Source: Tessaracoccus sp. MC1679 (GTDB lineage Bacteria; Actinomycetota; Actinomycetes; Propionibacteriales; Propionibacteriaceae). From it: a DNA stretch of 64,000 bases. This document shows positions 53,958 to 62,113 of this stretch, piece by piece. The stretch lies in the NCBI RefSeq assembly GCF_014164775.1, contig NZ_JACJGB010000008.1, positions 62,001 to 126,000 of the forward strand, in the 5' to 3' direction. How positions within the stretch are numbered: position 1 is the stretch's first letter; each line of letters opens with the position of its first letter. The position numbers and the translations under genes were made by a program. The notes beneath the pieces are model-generated. The model was not told the origin of the DNA and did not search any database. It saw only the letters and a program-made list of their open reading frames with translations.

Positions 53958-54020
53958 GAGCCAACGTCGGTTTCGACGCGGGCTGCGCCGCTTCGCGGCT
54001 CGGCCCGGCTCAACCAGCGG
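53958..54020 (-). repeat. GGTTGAGCC interspersed repeat, inverted copy
   Basis: On the minus strand it reads CTGGTTGAGCCGGGCCGAGC, then CGCGAAGCGGCGCAGCCCGC and GTCGAAACCGAC, close to the copy at 48981. Confidence 0.7.
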
Positions 54021-54030
54021 GAATGGGCGA

Positions 54031-54109
54031 GGGTGCGGGACGGCAGGGCGGGTGTGCGCAGTGCTGCCCAACCCGAGGATCACCTACTGGCGTCCCGCCT
54101 CGCCAGACC
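54031..54109 (+). repeat. 79-bp direct repeat, first copy
   Basis: Starts GGGTGCGGGACGGCAGGGCG and ends CTCGCCAGACC. The second copy at 54153-54231 differs at two positions only and is the left part of composite element copy 3. Confidence 0.85.
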
Positions 54110-54152
54110 AGTCCCTCCCCCGGTCCAGCGGCGGTAGAGGCTCCACCATTGA

Positions 54153-54410
54153 GGGTGCGGGATGGCAGGGCGGGTGTGCGCAGTGATGCCCAACCCGAGG
54201 ATCACCTACTGGCGTCCCGCCTCGCCAGACCCGACCCAGGCCCGCCCTGCCGTCGCGTACCCGGACCCGACCACGCCACAGGCAGACGAGTGCGGGGAGA
54301 CGGGAGGCGAGGCCCGGGCGGCCTCGACTACCCAACCACCGACCCGGCTCACCGGAACATCGAGACCTTGGACAACGGCCGCCCGGGCGTCGACTCACGG
54401 CTCCCCGCAC
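54153..54410 (+). repeat. Composite inverted-repeat element, copy 3
   Basis: The first hairpin part includes the 79-bp repeat and closes with CCCGCCCTGCCGTC. The 121-bp module is at 54290-54410, from GTGCGGGGAG to CTCCCCGCAC, with GAGGCCCGGGCGGCCTC. Confidence 0.75.
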
Positions 54411-54453
54411 CCGACCACTTTGGTCAACGTCCGAAACGGGGAGGGCGGAGCGG

Positions 54454-55647
54454 TCAGAGGCCGAAGGTGGTGACCGCCTCAACCGTCGGGACCTCGTGCC
54501 ACTGGCCGTCGGCGGCGGACGCCACCACTGCCTCGTCGATCTCGGCGGCGGCCCAGCCGTCGCCCGCGGAGGGCGCGACCTGCTCGCCCGTCGTCACGGA
54601 GATGAGGAACTTCGCCGCTTCGACGGCCTTGAGGTCGTCGAAGCCCATCGAGGTGCCAGCGCCTGGCTGGAACCGGTCGAAGTCCGGCATGCCCGGACCA
54701 GCCATCACGCGGGTGTAGCCCTGGACAGGGCCCTCGCCGCGGCCGATGCACACGTCGACGTGGTTGAGCGACTCGAAGTTCCAGCGCACCGACCCCTCGG
54801 TGCCGTACACCTCGACGATGTACTCCGCGCGCGGCCCGACCGACACCCGGCTGGCCTCCAGCACGCCCACGACGCCGCCGTCGAACCGAGCCAGCACCGC
54901 GACCCAGTCCTCGTTGCCCACGGGCCCCTTCTCCTCGCCGACGGTGTAGCCGGAGTGCCCGACCCCGCCGGATCCGATCGGGATGGGGCGTTCCTTGATG
55001 AACGTGTCCGTCATCGCCGAGACCGACGAGATGCGTCCCACCAGGTACTGGGCCAGGTCCGCGCCGTGCGACAGGAGGTCGCCGACGATCCCGGCCCCCG
55101 CCCGCGCCCGGTCGTACCGCCAGGTCAGCGGCCCGTCGGGGCTGGAGGCGTAGTCCGCGATGAACCACACCCGGCAGTTCGTCACCCGTCCGAGCTTCCC
55201 GTCGCGGATCAGCTGGCGGGCGTACTGGATGGCCGGCACATGCCGGTAGTTGAAGCCGACGGCGGTGGCCAGCCCTGCACCGGCCGCGGCCTGGGCGATC
55301 TCCCGCGACTCCGTCGCGCTGACGCCCATGGGCTTCTCGATCCAGAACGGCTTGCCGGCCTCAGCGGCCGCCAGCGCGATCTCGTGGTGCAGGAAGTTGG
55401 GCGCGCAGATGGAGACGACCTCCACCTCCGGGTCCGCGAGAAGGTCGCGGTAGTCGGCGTAGGCGCGCTGGAAGCCCGCCACGTCGACGGCCCAGTCGCG
55501 GGTGGCCTCCACCGGGTCGCAGGCGGCGACCAGGTCACAGGCGAGCCCGAGTTCGGGGTAGCGCTCGGCGAGCGCCTTGTAGCTGCGGGTGTGGAGCCGG
55601 CCCATCCACCCGAGGGAGATGACGCCGACGCCCATGCGCTTGTTCAT
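54454..55647 (-). CDS. Gfo/Idh/MocA oxidoreductase, third
   Basis: 397 residues from ATG 55647. It has VISLGWMGRLHTRSY, the catalytic IEKPMGVSATESREI, and GIVGDLLSHGADLAQYLVG, where the family's His-x-x-Asp is seen. Longer than the other two dehydrogenases and similar to sugar/inositol dehydrogenases with an extended C-terminal sheet. It is the last gene of the iolC-B-D-A unit and may process an inositol isomer (scyllo- or D-chiro-), which is inferred. Confidence 0.88.
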   Translation of the reverse strand: MNKRMGVGVISLGWMGRLHTRSYKALAERYPELGLACDLVAACDPVEATRDWAVDVAGFQRAYADYRDLLADPEVEVVSICAPNFLHHEIALAAAEAGKPFWIEKPMGVSATESREIAQAAAGAGLATAVGFNYRHVPAIQYARQLIRDGKLGRVTNCRVWFIADYASSPDGPLTWRYDRARAGAGIVGDLLSHGADLAQYLVGRISSVSAMTDTFIKERPIPIGSGGVGHSGYTVGEEKGPVGNEDWVAVLARFDGGVVGVLEASRVSVGPRAEYIVEVYGTEGSVRWNFESLNHVDVCIGRGEGPVQGYTRVMAGPGMPDFDRFQPGAGTSMGFDDLKAVEAAKFLISVTTGEQVAPSAGDGWAAAEIDEAVVASAADGQWHEVPTVEAVTTFGL

Positions 55648-55772
55648 GATGTCCTGCCTGGCCTTCGGGGCCGTGAAAGAGAGCACTCACCGGGGCCGAT
55701 CCCGACCGGGCAACAGCGCTCGATCAGAATCGGCCCCCGGGTCAGTGCTCGGGGTGTGTGCCGCAAGCGGCC

Positions 55773-57278
55773 TTACTTGGTGGCGACGAAGTCCAGGCCG
55801 ATCTTGCCGTGGCTGCCGGAGCCGGCCCAGCGCGTCGTGACCACCTTGGTGCGGGTGTAGAAGTTCACGCCCTCCTGGCCGTGGATCTTGTGATCGCCGA
55901 GCAGCGAGTTCTTCCAGCCGCCGAACGAGTAGTAGCCCACCGGCACTGGGATGGGCACGTTGATGCCCACCATGCCCGCGTTGACGTCGAGCTGGAACTG
56001 ACGCGCCACCTGACCGTTCTCCGTGAAGATTGCCGAGCCGTTGCCGAAGGCGCTGGAGTTGACGATCTCGATGGCCTCCTCGTAGGTGTCGGTCTTCACC
56101 ACGACGAGAACCGGCCCGAAGACCTCCTCGCAGTACAGCTGGGTCTCGAGCGGGACGTTGTCCACGATGGTGGGGCCCACCCAGTTGCCGTTCGCGGTGC
56201 CCTCGACCTCGGAGCTGAACCCGCGACCGTCGAGCACCACGTTGGCGCCCTTGGCTTCCGCGTCGTTGATCCAGGAGAGGATCCGCTCACGGGACTTCGA
56301 CGAGATGACCGGGCCGAGCTCGTTGGCGGGGTCCGAGCCGGGGCCCACCTTCAGGACCTCGGCGCGCGCCTTGACCTTCTCGATGAGGGCGTCGTGCGCG
56401 TCACCCACGGCCACAACGACGGGCAGGGCCATGCAGCGCTGGCCGGCCGCGCCGAAGGCGCCGGAGACGATGTGCTGGGCCGCGAAGTCCAGGTTGGCGT
56501 CGGGCATCACGATGGCGTGGTTGTTCGCGCCGCCGAGGGCCTGGAACCGCTTGCCGGAGGCGGCGCACCGGCTGGCGACGATCTTGGCCACCGGGGTGGA
56601 GCCGACGAAGGAGACGGCGTCGATGCCGGGGTGGTCGAGGATGTGGGAGACCACCTGCTTGTCGCCGCACACCACCTGGAACAGGCCGTCGGGCAGACCG
56701 GCCTCCTTGTAGAGCTTGGCCACCATGAGCGACACGGACGGCACCGGGGTGGCGGGCTTGAGGATGACTGCGTTGCCGGTGGCGAGCGCCATCGGGTGCA
56801 TCCACATCGGCACCATCATCGGGAAGTTGAACGGCACGATGGCGCCGACGACGCCGACGGCCTGGCGGAGGGTGTGCACGTCGACGCCGGTGGCGGCCTC
56901 GACGGTGTGCTCACCCTTCAGCGCGTTCTGGATGCCGCAGGCGAACTCCACGATCTCCAGTCCGCGAGCGATCTCGCCGAGCGCGTCGCCGCGGGTCTTG
57001 CCGCCCTCGCGGACGATGACGTCTGCCAGGTCGTCCTGGCGCTCGATGAGCAGCTGGCGGAAGTTGAACATGACGCGGCTGCGCTTGGCCAGCGACGCGC
57101 GGCCCCAGATCTTCTGGGCGGCGCGGGCTGACGCGATGGCGCGGTCGATGAGCTCGGTGCTGGCCTCGGCGACGCCGCCGATGACCTCGCCGGTGGCGGG
57201 GTTGTCGATGGGCAGAACCTCGACACCCTCCTCGAAGTACTCGGCGCCGTCGATCCAATGGGGCATGGTGATGGACAT
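55773..57278 (-). CDS. iolA: CoA-acylating (methyl)malonate-semialdehyde dehydrogenase
   Basis: 501 residues. Landmarks are WGRASLAKRSRVMFNFR, VGAIVPFNFPMMVPMWM, VSFVGSTPVAK, catalytic Cys in GAAGQRCMALPVV, and EEVFGPVLVVV. It converts malonate semialdehyde to acetyl-CoA. The ATG 57278 start fits AAAGGA nine bases upstream; the in-frame ATG at 57287 directly touches that site and is rejected. Confidence 0.92.
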   Translation of the reverse strand: MSITMPHWIDGAEYFEEGVEVLPIDNPATGEVIGGVAEASTELIDRAIASARAAQKIWGRASLAKRSRVMFNFRQLLIERQDDLADVIVREGGKTRGDALGEIARGLEIVEFACGIQNALKGEHTVEAATGVDVHTLRQAVGVVGAIVPFNFPMMVPMWMHPMALATGNAVILKPATPVPSVSLMVAKLYKEAGLPDGLFQVVCGDKQVVSHILDHPGIDAVSFVGSTPVAKIVASRCAASGKRFQALGGANNHAIVMPDANLDFAAQHIVSGAFGAAGQRCMALPVVVAVGDAHDALIEKVKARAEVLKVGPGSDPANELGPVISSKSRERILSWINDAEAKGANVVLDGRGFSSEVEGTANGNWVGPTIVDNVPLETQLYCEEVFGPVLVVVKTDTYEEAIEIVNSSAFGNGSAIFTENGQVARQFQLDVNAGMVGINVPIPVPVGYYSFGGWKNSLLGDHKIHGQEGVNFYTRTKVVTTRWAGSGSHGKIGLDFVATK

Positions 57279-57304
57279 ATCAGTCATTCCTTTAGTGTGC
57301 TGGC

Positions 57305-59185
57305 TCAGAAGAAGCGGCGCTGGCCCTTGACGGCCTCCGCGTACTCTTCGTAGGCCTTCTGGGTGGATTCGAGCGTGGAGGCGGCCGTGACGGGCACGTC
57401 CCACCAGCCCGTGGCGGGCGGGTTGGGCCCGTAGAGGTCGGTCTCGATGTGGATCATGGTGGCCTTGTCGGAGGCCACGGCGGTGGCGTAGGCCTCGCGG
57501 AAGTCCGCGATGGTGCTGACCTCGATGACGTCCAGGCCCCAGGAGCGGGCGTTGGCGGCGATGTCGACGGGGATCAGCTCGTCGCTGCGCCCACCGTCGG
57601 CGGCGCGCATCCGGTACTTGGTGCCGAACCGCTGCGAGCCGCGCGACTCGGACAGGCCACCGATGGAGGCGTAGCCGTGGTTCTGCAGCAGGACGAAGAT
57701 CACCTTGGCGCGCTCCTGCACGATGGTGGCGAGCTCCATGGGCAGCATCTGGTAGGTGCCGTCGCCGACGATGGCCACCACTTCGGAGTCCGGGGATGCC
57801 ATCTTGCAGCCCAGCGCCGCGGGGATCTCGTAGCCCATCGTGGAGAAGGCGTACTCCACGTGGTACTGACCCGGGGTGCGGGCGCGCCACAGGGCCTGCA
57901 GGTCGCCGGGCATGGAGCCGGCGGCGTTGATGACGATGTCGTCGTCGCCCAGCAGCTCGTTGAGGGCGCCGAACACCTCGGTCTGTGCCGGGAGCGGGCC
58001 GTGGCCAAGGTGGTAGCACTTGTCCGTGGCCTCGGCCCAGGCGGCACGCTCGTCGGCGATCTTCTGGGAGTAGGCCTCGTCGACGCGGTGCCCCTCAAGG
58101 GCCTCGGTGAGCGCGGTGAGCGCCTCGCGGGCGTCTGCCACGAGCATCTGGGCGCCCTGCTTGGCCGCGTCGAAGGAGCCGACGTTGATGTTGAGGAACT
58201 TCACGTCCGGGTTCTTGAACTGGGTCTGCGAGCCGGTGGTGAAATCGGAGTAGCGGGTGCCGATGCCAATGAGGAGGTCTGCCTCGACGGCCAGCGCGTT
58301 GGCTGAGCCGGCCCCCGTGGAGCCCACGCCGCCGACGGCGCACTCGTGGTCCCAGTTGATGCCGCCCTTGCCGGCCTGCGTGTCGGCTACCGGGATGCCG
58401 GTGGCGGTGGCGAACGCCCGCAGCTCCTCTGTGGCGGCGGAGTAGATGGTGCCTCCGCCGGAGATGACCAGGGGACGCTTCGCCGCACGGATGGCCTCGA
58501 CGGCGCGCGCGAGGGCTGCGCGGTCCGGCACGCGGCGGTCGATGTGCCACACCTTCTTGGCGAAGAACTCAACCGGCCAGTCGTAGGCCTCGGCCTGGAC
58601 GTCCTCGGGGAGGCAGACGACCGCGGCACCGGTGTCCGCCGGGTCCGTGAGCACGCGCATGGCGCGGGGCAGGGAGACCATCAGCTGCTCGGGGCGGTTG
58701 ACCCGGTCCCAGAACTTCGACACGGGGCGGAACACGTCGTTGGCGCTCACGTCGGGGTTCGTCGGGTCCTCAACCTGCTGCAGAACCGGGTCCGGCATGC
58801 GGTTGGCGAAGATGTCCGAGGGGAACAGCAGGACGGGCACGCGGTTGGTGGTGGCCAGCGCTGCGCCGGTGACCATGTTGAGGGCGCCGGGGCCGATCGA
58901 GGAGGTGACCGCGAGGGTCTGCATGCGCTCGGTCTGCTTGGCGAAGGCGGCGGCCACGTGGACCATGCCCTGCTCGTTGCGGCCCATCCAGTACTCGAAG
59001 GGCTCGTCGAAGGCCGGGTCGACCTCGTGCTGCAGCAGCGCCTGGCCGACGCCGGCGACGTTGCCGTGGCCGAAGATGCCGAACATGCCGGGGATGAAGC
59101 GCTGCTCGACGCCGTCGCGCTCGGTGTACTGGTGCGCCAGGTAGCGGACGATGGCTTGCGCGACCGAAAGGCGGATGGTGGTCAT
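57305..59185 (-). CDS. iolD: 3D-(3,5/4)-trihydroxycyclohexane-1,2-dione hydrolase
   Basis: 626 residues, thiamine-diphosphate enzyme that opens the inositol ring. The order is TPP pyrimidine domain (GMFGIFGHGNVAGVGQALLQ with the catalytic-site region), central domain (RPLVISGGGTIYSAA), and the TPP-binding domain with GDGTYQMLPMELATIVQ ending near Asn in QNHGYASIGG. ATG 59185 begins MTTIRLSVAQAIVRYL. Confidence 0.95.
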   Translation of the reverse strand: MTTIRLSVAQAIVRYLAHQYTERDGVEQRFIPGMFGIFGHGNVAGVGQALLQHEVDPAFDEPFEYWMGRNEQGMVHVAAAFAKQTERMQTLAVTSSIGPGALNMVTGAALATTNRVPVLLFPSDIFANRMPDPVLQQVEDPTNPDVSANDVFRPVSKFWDRVNRPEQLMVSLPRAMRVLTDPADTGAAVVCLPEDVQAEAYDWPVEFFAKKVWHIDRRVPDRAALARAVEAIRAAKRPLVISGGGTIYSAATEELRAFATATGIPVADTQAGKGGINWDHECAVGGVGSTGAGSANALAVEADLLIGIGTRYSDFTTGSQTQFKNPDVKFLNINVGSFDAAKQGAQMLVADAREALTALTEALEGHRVDEAYSQKIADERAAWAEATDKCYHLGHGPLPAQTEVFGALNELLGDDDIVINAAGSMPGDLQALWRARTPGQYHVEYAFSTMGYEIPAALGCKMASPDSEVVAIVGDGTYQMLPMELATIVQERAKVIFVLLQNHGYASIGGLSESRGSQRFGTKYRMRAADGGRSDELIPVDIAANARSWGLDVIEVSTIADFREAYATAVASDKATMIHIETDLYGPNPPATGWWDVPVTAASTLESTQKAYEEYAEAVKGQRRFF

Positions 59186-59204
59186 GTGAGGATTTCTCGC
59201 TTTC

Positions 59205-60077
59205 TCAGGCGTCGAGCCGGGTGGGTGCGTAAGGGAGGCGGGGATCGACATCGGTGTCGTCCCAGGTCTGGCGGAGCCAGCCGTAGCAGGGGTCGTCCAC
59301 GGAGAGCCACTGGGGTCCGCCGGGGCCGGCCATCACGTTGAGGTAGTACAGGTCGTAGCCGGGGGCCGCGACGCACGGGCCGTGCCAGCCGTGCGGGACA
59401 AGGGCGGTGTCGCCGGTGTTGACGCGCAGGGCGACGTCGATGGGGCGTTCAGCCGTCCCGTAGGTGGAGTGGAAGGCCATGCCGGGGCCGTGCTCGTCGG
59501 CCTTGATCTCGAAGTAGTAGATCTCCTCGAGCTCCCGCTCGGTCTCGGTGGTCTCGTCGTGCTTGTGCGGCGGGTAGCTGGACCAGTTGCCGCCGGGCGT
59601 GATCACCTCGCACACCAGCAGGCGGCTGGTCTGCAGCGTGTTGTTGAGGGCGTAGTTGGTGACCTGCCGCGACATTGTGCCGGCGCCGCGGAGGCCGACG
59701 GTGGCCTCCTCGGCCGGGCAGTAGCGTACGTCGAGCGTCTCGCTCGCCACCGCGCTGGGCAGGGCGTAGCGGCCGCCGTCGACCGAGGTGAGAGTGGCCT
59801 CGGCGCCGCGGGGGAGGTAGAGGTAGTCGGTGACCTCGCCGAAGATGGTGGAGCGCCCGTTGAGCGTGTGGGTCTCCCCGCCGACGGTGACTGTCGCGGC
59901 GCCCTCGAGCGGCAGTACCAGGCACTCGGACTCGCCCGTGCCGAATGCGTAGGACTCCCCCGCCGCCAGCACCGCGACCTTGAGGCCGGAGTAGGCCCAG
60001 TTGGCGGATTCCGGGCTCACGTCCACGGCGAGCGGCGGCCGCCCGGTGGAGCCGGCGGGCAGGACATGGTCGGTCAT
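59205..60077 (-). CDS. iolB: 5-deoxy-glucuronate isomerase
   Basis: 290 residues, bicupin isomerase. It has GESECLVLPLEGAATVTVGG in the first cupin and the metal-binding YPPHKHDE plus LEEIYYF in the second, followed by VPHGWHGPCVAAPGYDLYYL, all typical of IolB. ATG 60077 overlaps the iolC stop as TGATG. It converts 5-deoxyglucuronate to 5-dehydro-2-deoxygluconate. Confidence 0.94.
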   Translation of the reverse strand: MTDHVLPAGSTGRPPLAVDVSPESANWAYSGLKVAVLAAGESYAFGTGESECLVLPLEGAATVTVGGETHTLNGRSTIFGEVTDYLYLPRGAEATLTSVDGGRYALPSAVASETLDVRYCPAEEATVGLRGAGTMSRQVTNYALNNTLQTSRLLVCEVITPGGNWSSYPPHKHDETTETERELEEIYYFEIKADEHGPGMAFHSTYGTAERPIDVALRVNTGDTALVPHGWHGPCVAAPGYDLYYLNVMAGPGGPQWLSVDDPCYGWLRQTWDDTDVDPRLPYAPTRLDA

Positions 60078-61072
60078 CAGTTCTCCTTGACGCGGTGGCG
60101 GGTCTTGGTATCGACGGGGTTGCGGCGCACGGCCGCGAGCAGTTCGGGCTCGCTCGGCATCGCCGTCGAGCATTCGAGGCGGGTGGCGACGAGCGCACCG
60201 GCGGCCGAGGCGGCCACCAGGGTGTCCACGAGCGGCCATTCCTTGATCAGGCCGAAGCACAGCGCGCCGCCGAAGGCGTCCCCGGCGCCGAGGCCGTTGA
60301 CCACCTCGATGGGGGTGCCGGCCACCTCGATCACTCTGTCGGCGTCCATCGCGAGCACGCCGTCGGGGCCACGCTTGACCACCGCGACGTCCACGCCGCG
60401 GGCCATCAACGCCTCGGCGGCCCGCTCGGGGTCCGACTCGCCGACGGCCACCTCACACTCGGCACTGTTGCCGACGACGATGTCCACGTAGGGCAGCACC
60501 TCGGCGATGGCCTCACGCGCGGCCTCCGGCGAGGGCCAGAACTGCTCGCGGTAGTCCAGGTCCAGGATGGTGAACGGCCTGCGCCCGCGGGCCTTGAGCG
60601 CAGCCAGGTGGGTGGAACGGCTGGGCTCGCGACTCAGCCCCGTCGTCGTGATCCAGAAGACCTTCGCCTGGACGATGGCGTCGATCGGAAGGTCCTCGGG
60701 GCGGAGCCGCAGGTCTGGCGCGGTGGGGCGGCGGTAGAAGTAGAGGGGGAAGTTGTCCGGAGGGAAGATTTCGCAGAAGGTGACCGGGGTGTTGAGGTCG
60801 CCGTCGACCTTCACATAGTCGTCGAACACGCCGAGGTGTCCCATCTCCGCGCGACAGAACCGGCCGAAGGGGTCGTCGCCGACGGCGGTGACGACGGCGG
60901 CGGAGCGACGGAGGCGCGCGGCGGCCACGGCCACATTGGTGGCGCTGCCGCCGAGGAACTTGCCGAACGAGGTGACGTCCTCGAGGCCCACTCCGTGCTG
61001 ATGGGGGTAGATGTCCACGCCGATTCGGCCCATGGTCAGCACATCGACGCTGCGCGTGCCGAAAAGTCCCAT
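60077..61072 (-). CDS. iolC: 5-dehydro-2-deoxygluconokinase
   Basis: 331 residues, PfkB family. VLTMGRIGVDIYPHQHGVGL begins the protein, GGSATNVAVAAARL binds sugar, ITTTGLSREPSR and NSAECEVAVGESD lie in the middle, and VNGLGAGDAFGGAL holds the catalytic Asp and anion hole. ATG 61072 is used. Some actinobacterial IolC proteins are fused to an aldolase; this one is not. It phosphorylates 5-dehydro-2-deoxygluconate; the aldolase that follows is not found in this window. Confidence 0.94.
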   Translation of the reverse strand: MGLFGTRSVDVLTMGRIGVDIYPHQHGVGLEDVTSFGKFLGGSATNVAVAAARLRRSAAVVTAVGDDPFGRFCRAEMGHLGVFDDYVKVDGDLNTPVTFCEIFPPDNFPLYFYRRPTAPDLRLRPEDLPIDAIVQAKVFWITTTGLSREPSRSTHLAALKARGRRPFTILDLDYREQFWPSPEAAREAIAEVLPYVDIVVGNSAECEVAVGESDPERAAEALMARGVDVAVVKRGPDGVLAMDADRVIEVAGTPIEVVNGLGAGDAFGGALCFGLIKEWPLVDTLVAASAAGALVATRLECSTAMPSEPELLAAVRRNPVDTKTRHRVKEN

Positions 61073-61106
61073 GATGTGTCCCGCTTCTTCGAGGAGGTGC
61101 CCTCTT

Positions 61107-61140
61107 ATCGTAACCAGTGACGGGCATTTGTCAAGACAAA
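61107..61140 (-). promoter_or_regulatory. iolC promoter overlapped by an operator
   Basis: On the minus strand, TTGACA (61134-61129) and TACGAT (61112-61107) are 16 bases apart. The perfect dyad TTTGTC-AA-GACAAA (61127-61140) covers the -35, so binding would block RNA polymerase. Confidence 0.7.
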
Positions 61141-61177
61141 CCGTCAACTCCTGACAAAGGTCTAGCTACAACCTGAC

Positions 61178-61191
61178 ATTGGCAGTACAAT
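61178..61191. promoter_or_regulatory. Operator-like ATTGGCAGTACAAT
   Basis: Similar to the 41549 element (ATTGACAGTACAAA) and located upstream of the GntR regulator start, suggesting autoregulation. A weaker half-site, CAACTCCTGACAAA, is at 61145-61158. Confidence 0.5.
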
Positions 61192-61219
61192 GTGTGCACA
61201 CGACGACGTGAGAGACCAG

Positions 61220-61966
61220 ATGCCACACAGCGCCCCGTACATCGCGCAGATCGAGATCGATCGCACCAGCGCCACACCGCTCCACGCCCAGATCGCGGAG
61301 CCGCTCGCCAGGCTCATCGAGGACGGCACCATCGAACCCGGCACGCGCATCGAGGACGAGGTGTCGATGGCGGAGCGGCTGAAGGTGTCACGGCCGACGG
61401 CGCGCCGGGCCATGGAGACCCTCACCAACCGCGGCCTCATCGTGCGACGGCGCGGCGCCGGCACGCAGGTCACCCCCACCCGCGTCCACCGACCCATGGC
61501 GCTCAGCTCGCTCAACGACGACCTCGAGAAGTCCGGCGTGGACCCGCGCACCACCGTGCTGGAGTGGGAGATCGAAGGTGCGGCGCCGGGTGTCGCGGCG
61601 GCGCTCAACATCGCTCCCGGTTCCGAGGTGGTGCACATGCGACGCCTACGGATGCTCCGGGACGAACCCCTGGCCCTGATGAGCAACTGGCTGCCGGCGG
61701 CCCTCGCGCCCACCCGGGCCGAGCTGGAGTCCGGCGGCCTGTACGCCCGCCTGCGCGAGCGGGGCGTGAAGGTGACGGTGGGGTTCCAGCAAATCAGCGC
61801 CCGCCTGGCCACGGCCGACGAGGGCCGCCTCCTCAACGAGCCCACCGGCGCCGCGCTCCTGACCATGCAGCGCACGGCCTACGACGAGCAGCACCGGGCG
61901 GTGGAGTTCGGCATGCACGTCTACCGCGCCTCGATGTACTCCTACGACCAGACGGTGATGGCCTGA
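61220..61966 (+). CDS. GntR/UTRA-family regulator of the inositol locus
   Basis: 248 residues from ATG 61220 (a longer frame from 61190 overlaps the operator). N-terminal HTH reads PLARLIEDGTIEPGTRIEDE, VSMAERLKVSRPTARRAMETL, NRGLIVRRRGAGTQV. The UTRA-like sensor follows with VVHMRRLRMLRDEPLALMSNWLP and GFQQISARLATADEGRLL. It diverges from iolC and is next to the transaldolase gene, both with matching operators. Inositol-derived intermediate as inducer is inferred. Confidence 0.9.
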   Translation: MPHSAPYIAQIEIDRTSATPLHAQIAEPLARLIEDGTIEPGTRIEDEVSMAERLKVSRPTARRAMETLTNRGLIVRRRGAGTQVTPTRVHRPMALSSLNDDLEKSGVDPRTTVLEWEIEGAAPGVAAALNIAPGSEVVHMRRLRMLRDEPLALMSNWLPAALAPTRAELESGGLYARLRERGVKVTVGFQQISARLATADEGRLLNEPTGAALLTMQRTAYDEQHRAVEFGMHVYRASMYSYDQTVMA

Positions 61967-62004
61967 GTCAAGCCCGGCGCCGCCGTCGCCAAGAAAAGTT
62001 CGCC

Positions 62005-62045
62005 TTGACCTGCGATTTGTTCTGACATATCCTTGACAGGACAAA
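62005..62045 (+). promoter_or_regulatory. Promoter and paired operators of the transaldolase gene
   Basis: TTGACC (62005-62010), 17 bases, then TATCCT (62028-62033). TTTGTTCTGACATA (62016-62029) lies in the spacer and CTTGACAGGACAAA (62032-62045) begins at the -10; both are 14-bp elements of the inositol operator family, starts 16 bases apart. Confidence 0.65.
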
Positions 62046-62113
62046 CCAATGTAGTGTCCAATGGTGTCAGGCCTCATCGTCGAGACCGCACCACCGCTTG
62101 AGAAGGAACCGCC

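Larger units (their letters stand above)
53893..54453. other. Gene-poor interval with repeats
   Basis: No gene is supported. It contains an inverted GGTTGAGCC repeat (53958-54020), two 79-bp direct repeats, and composite element copy 3. Confidence 0.7.
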
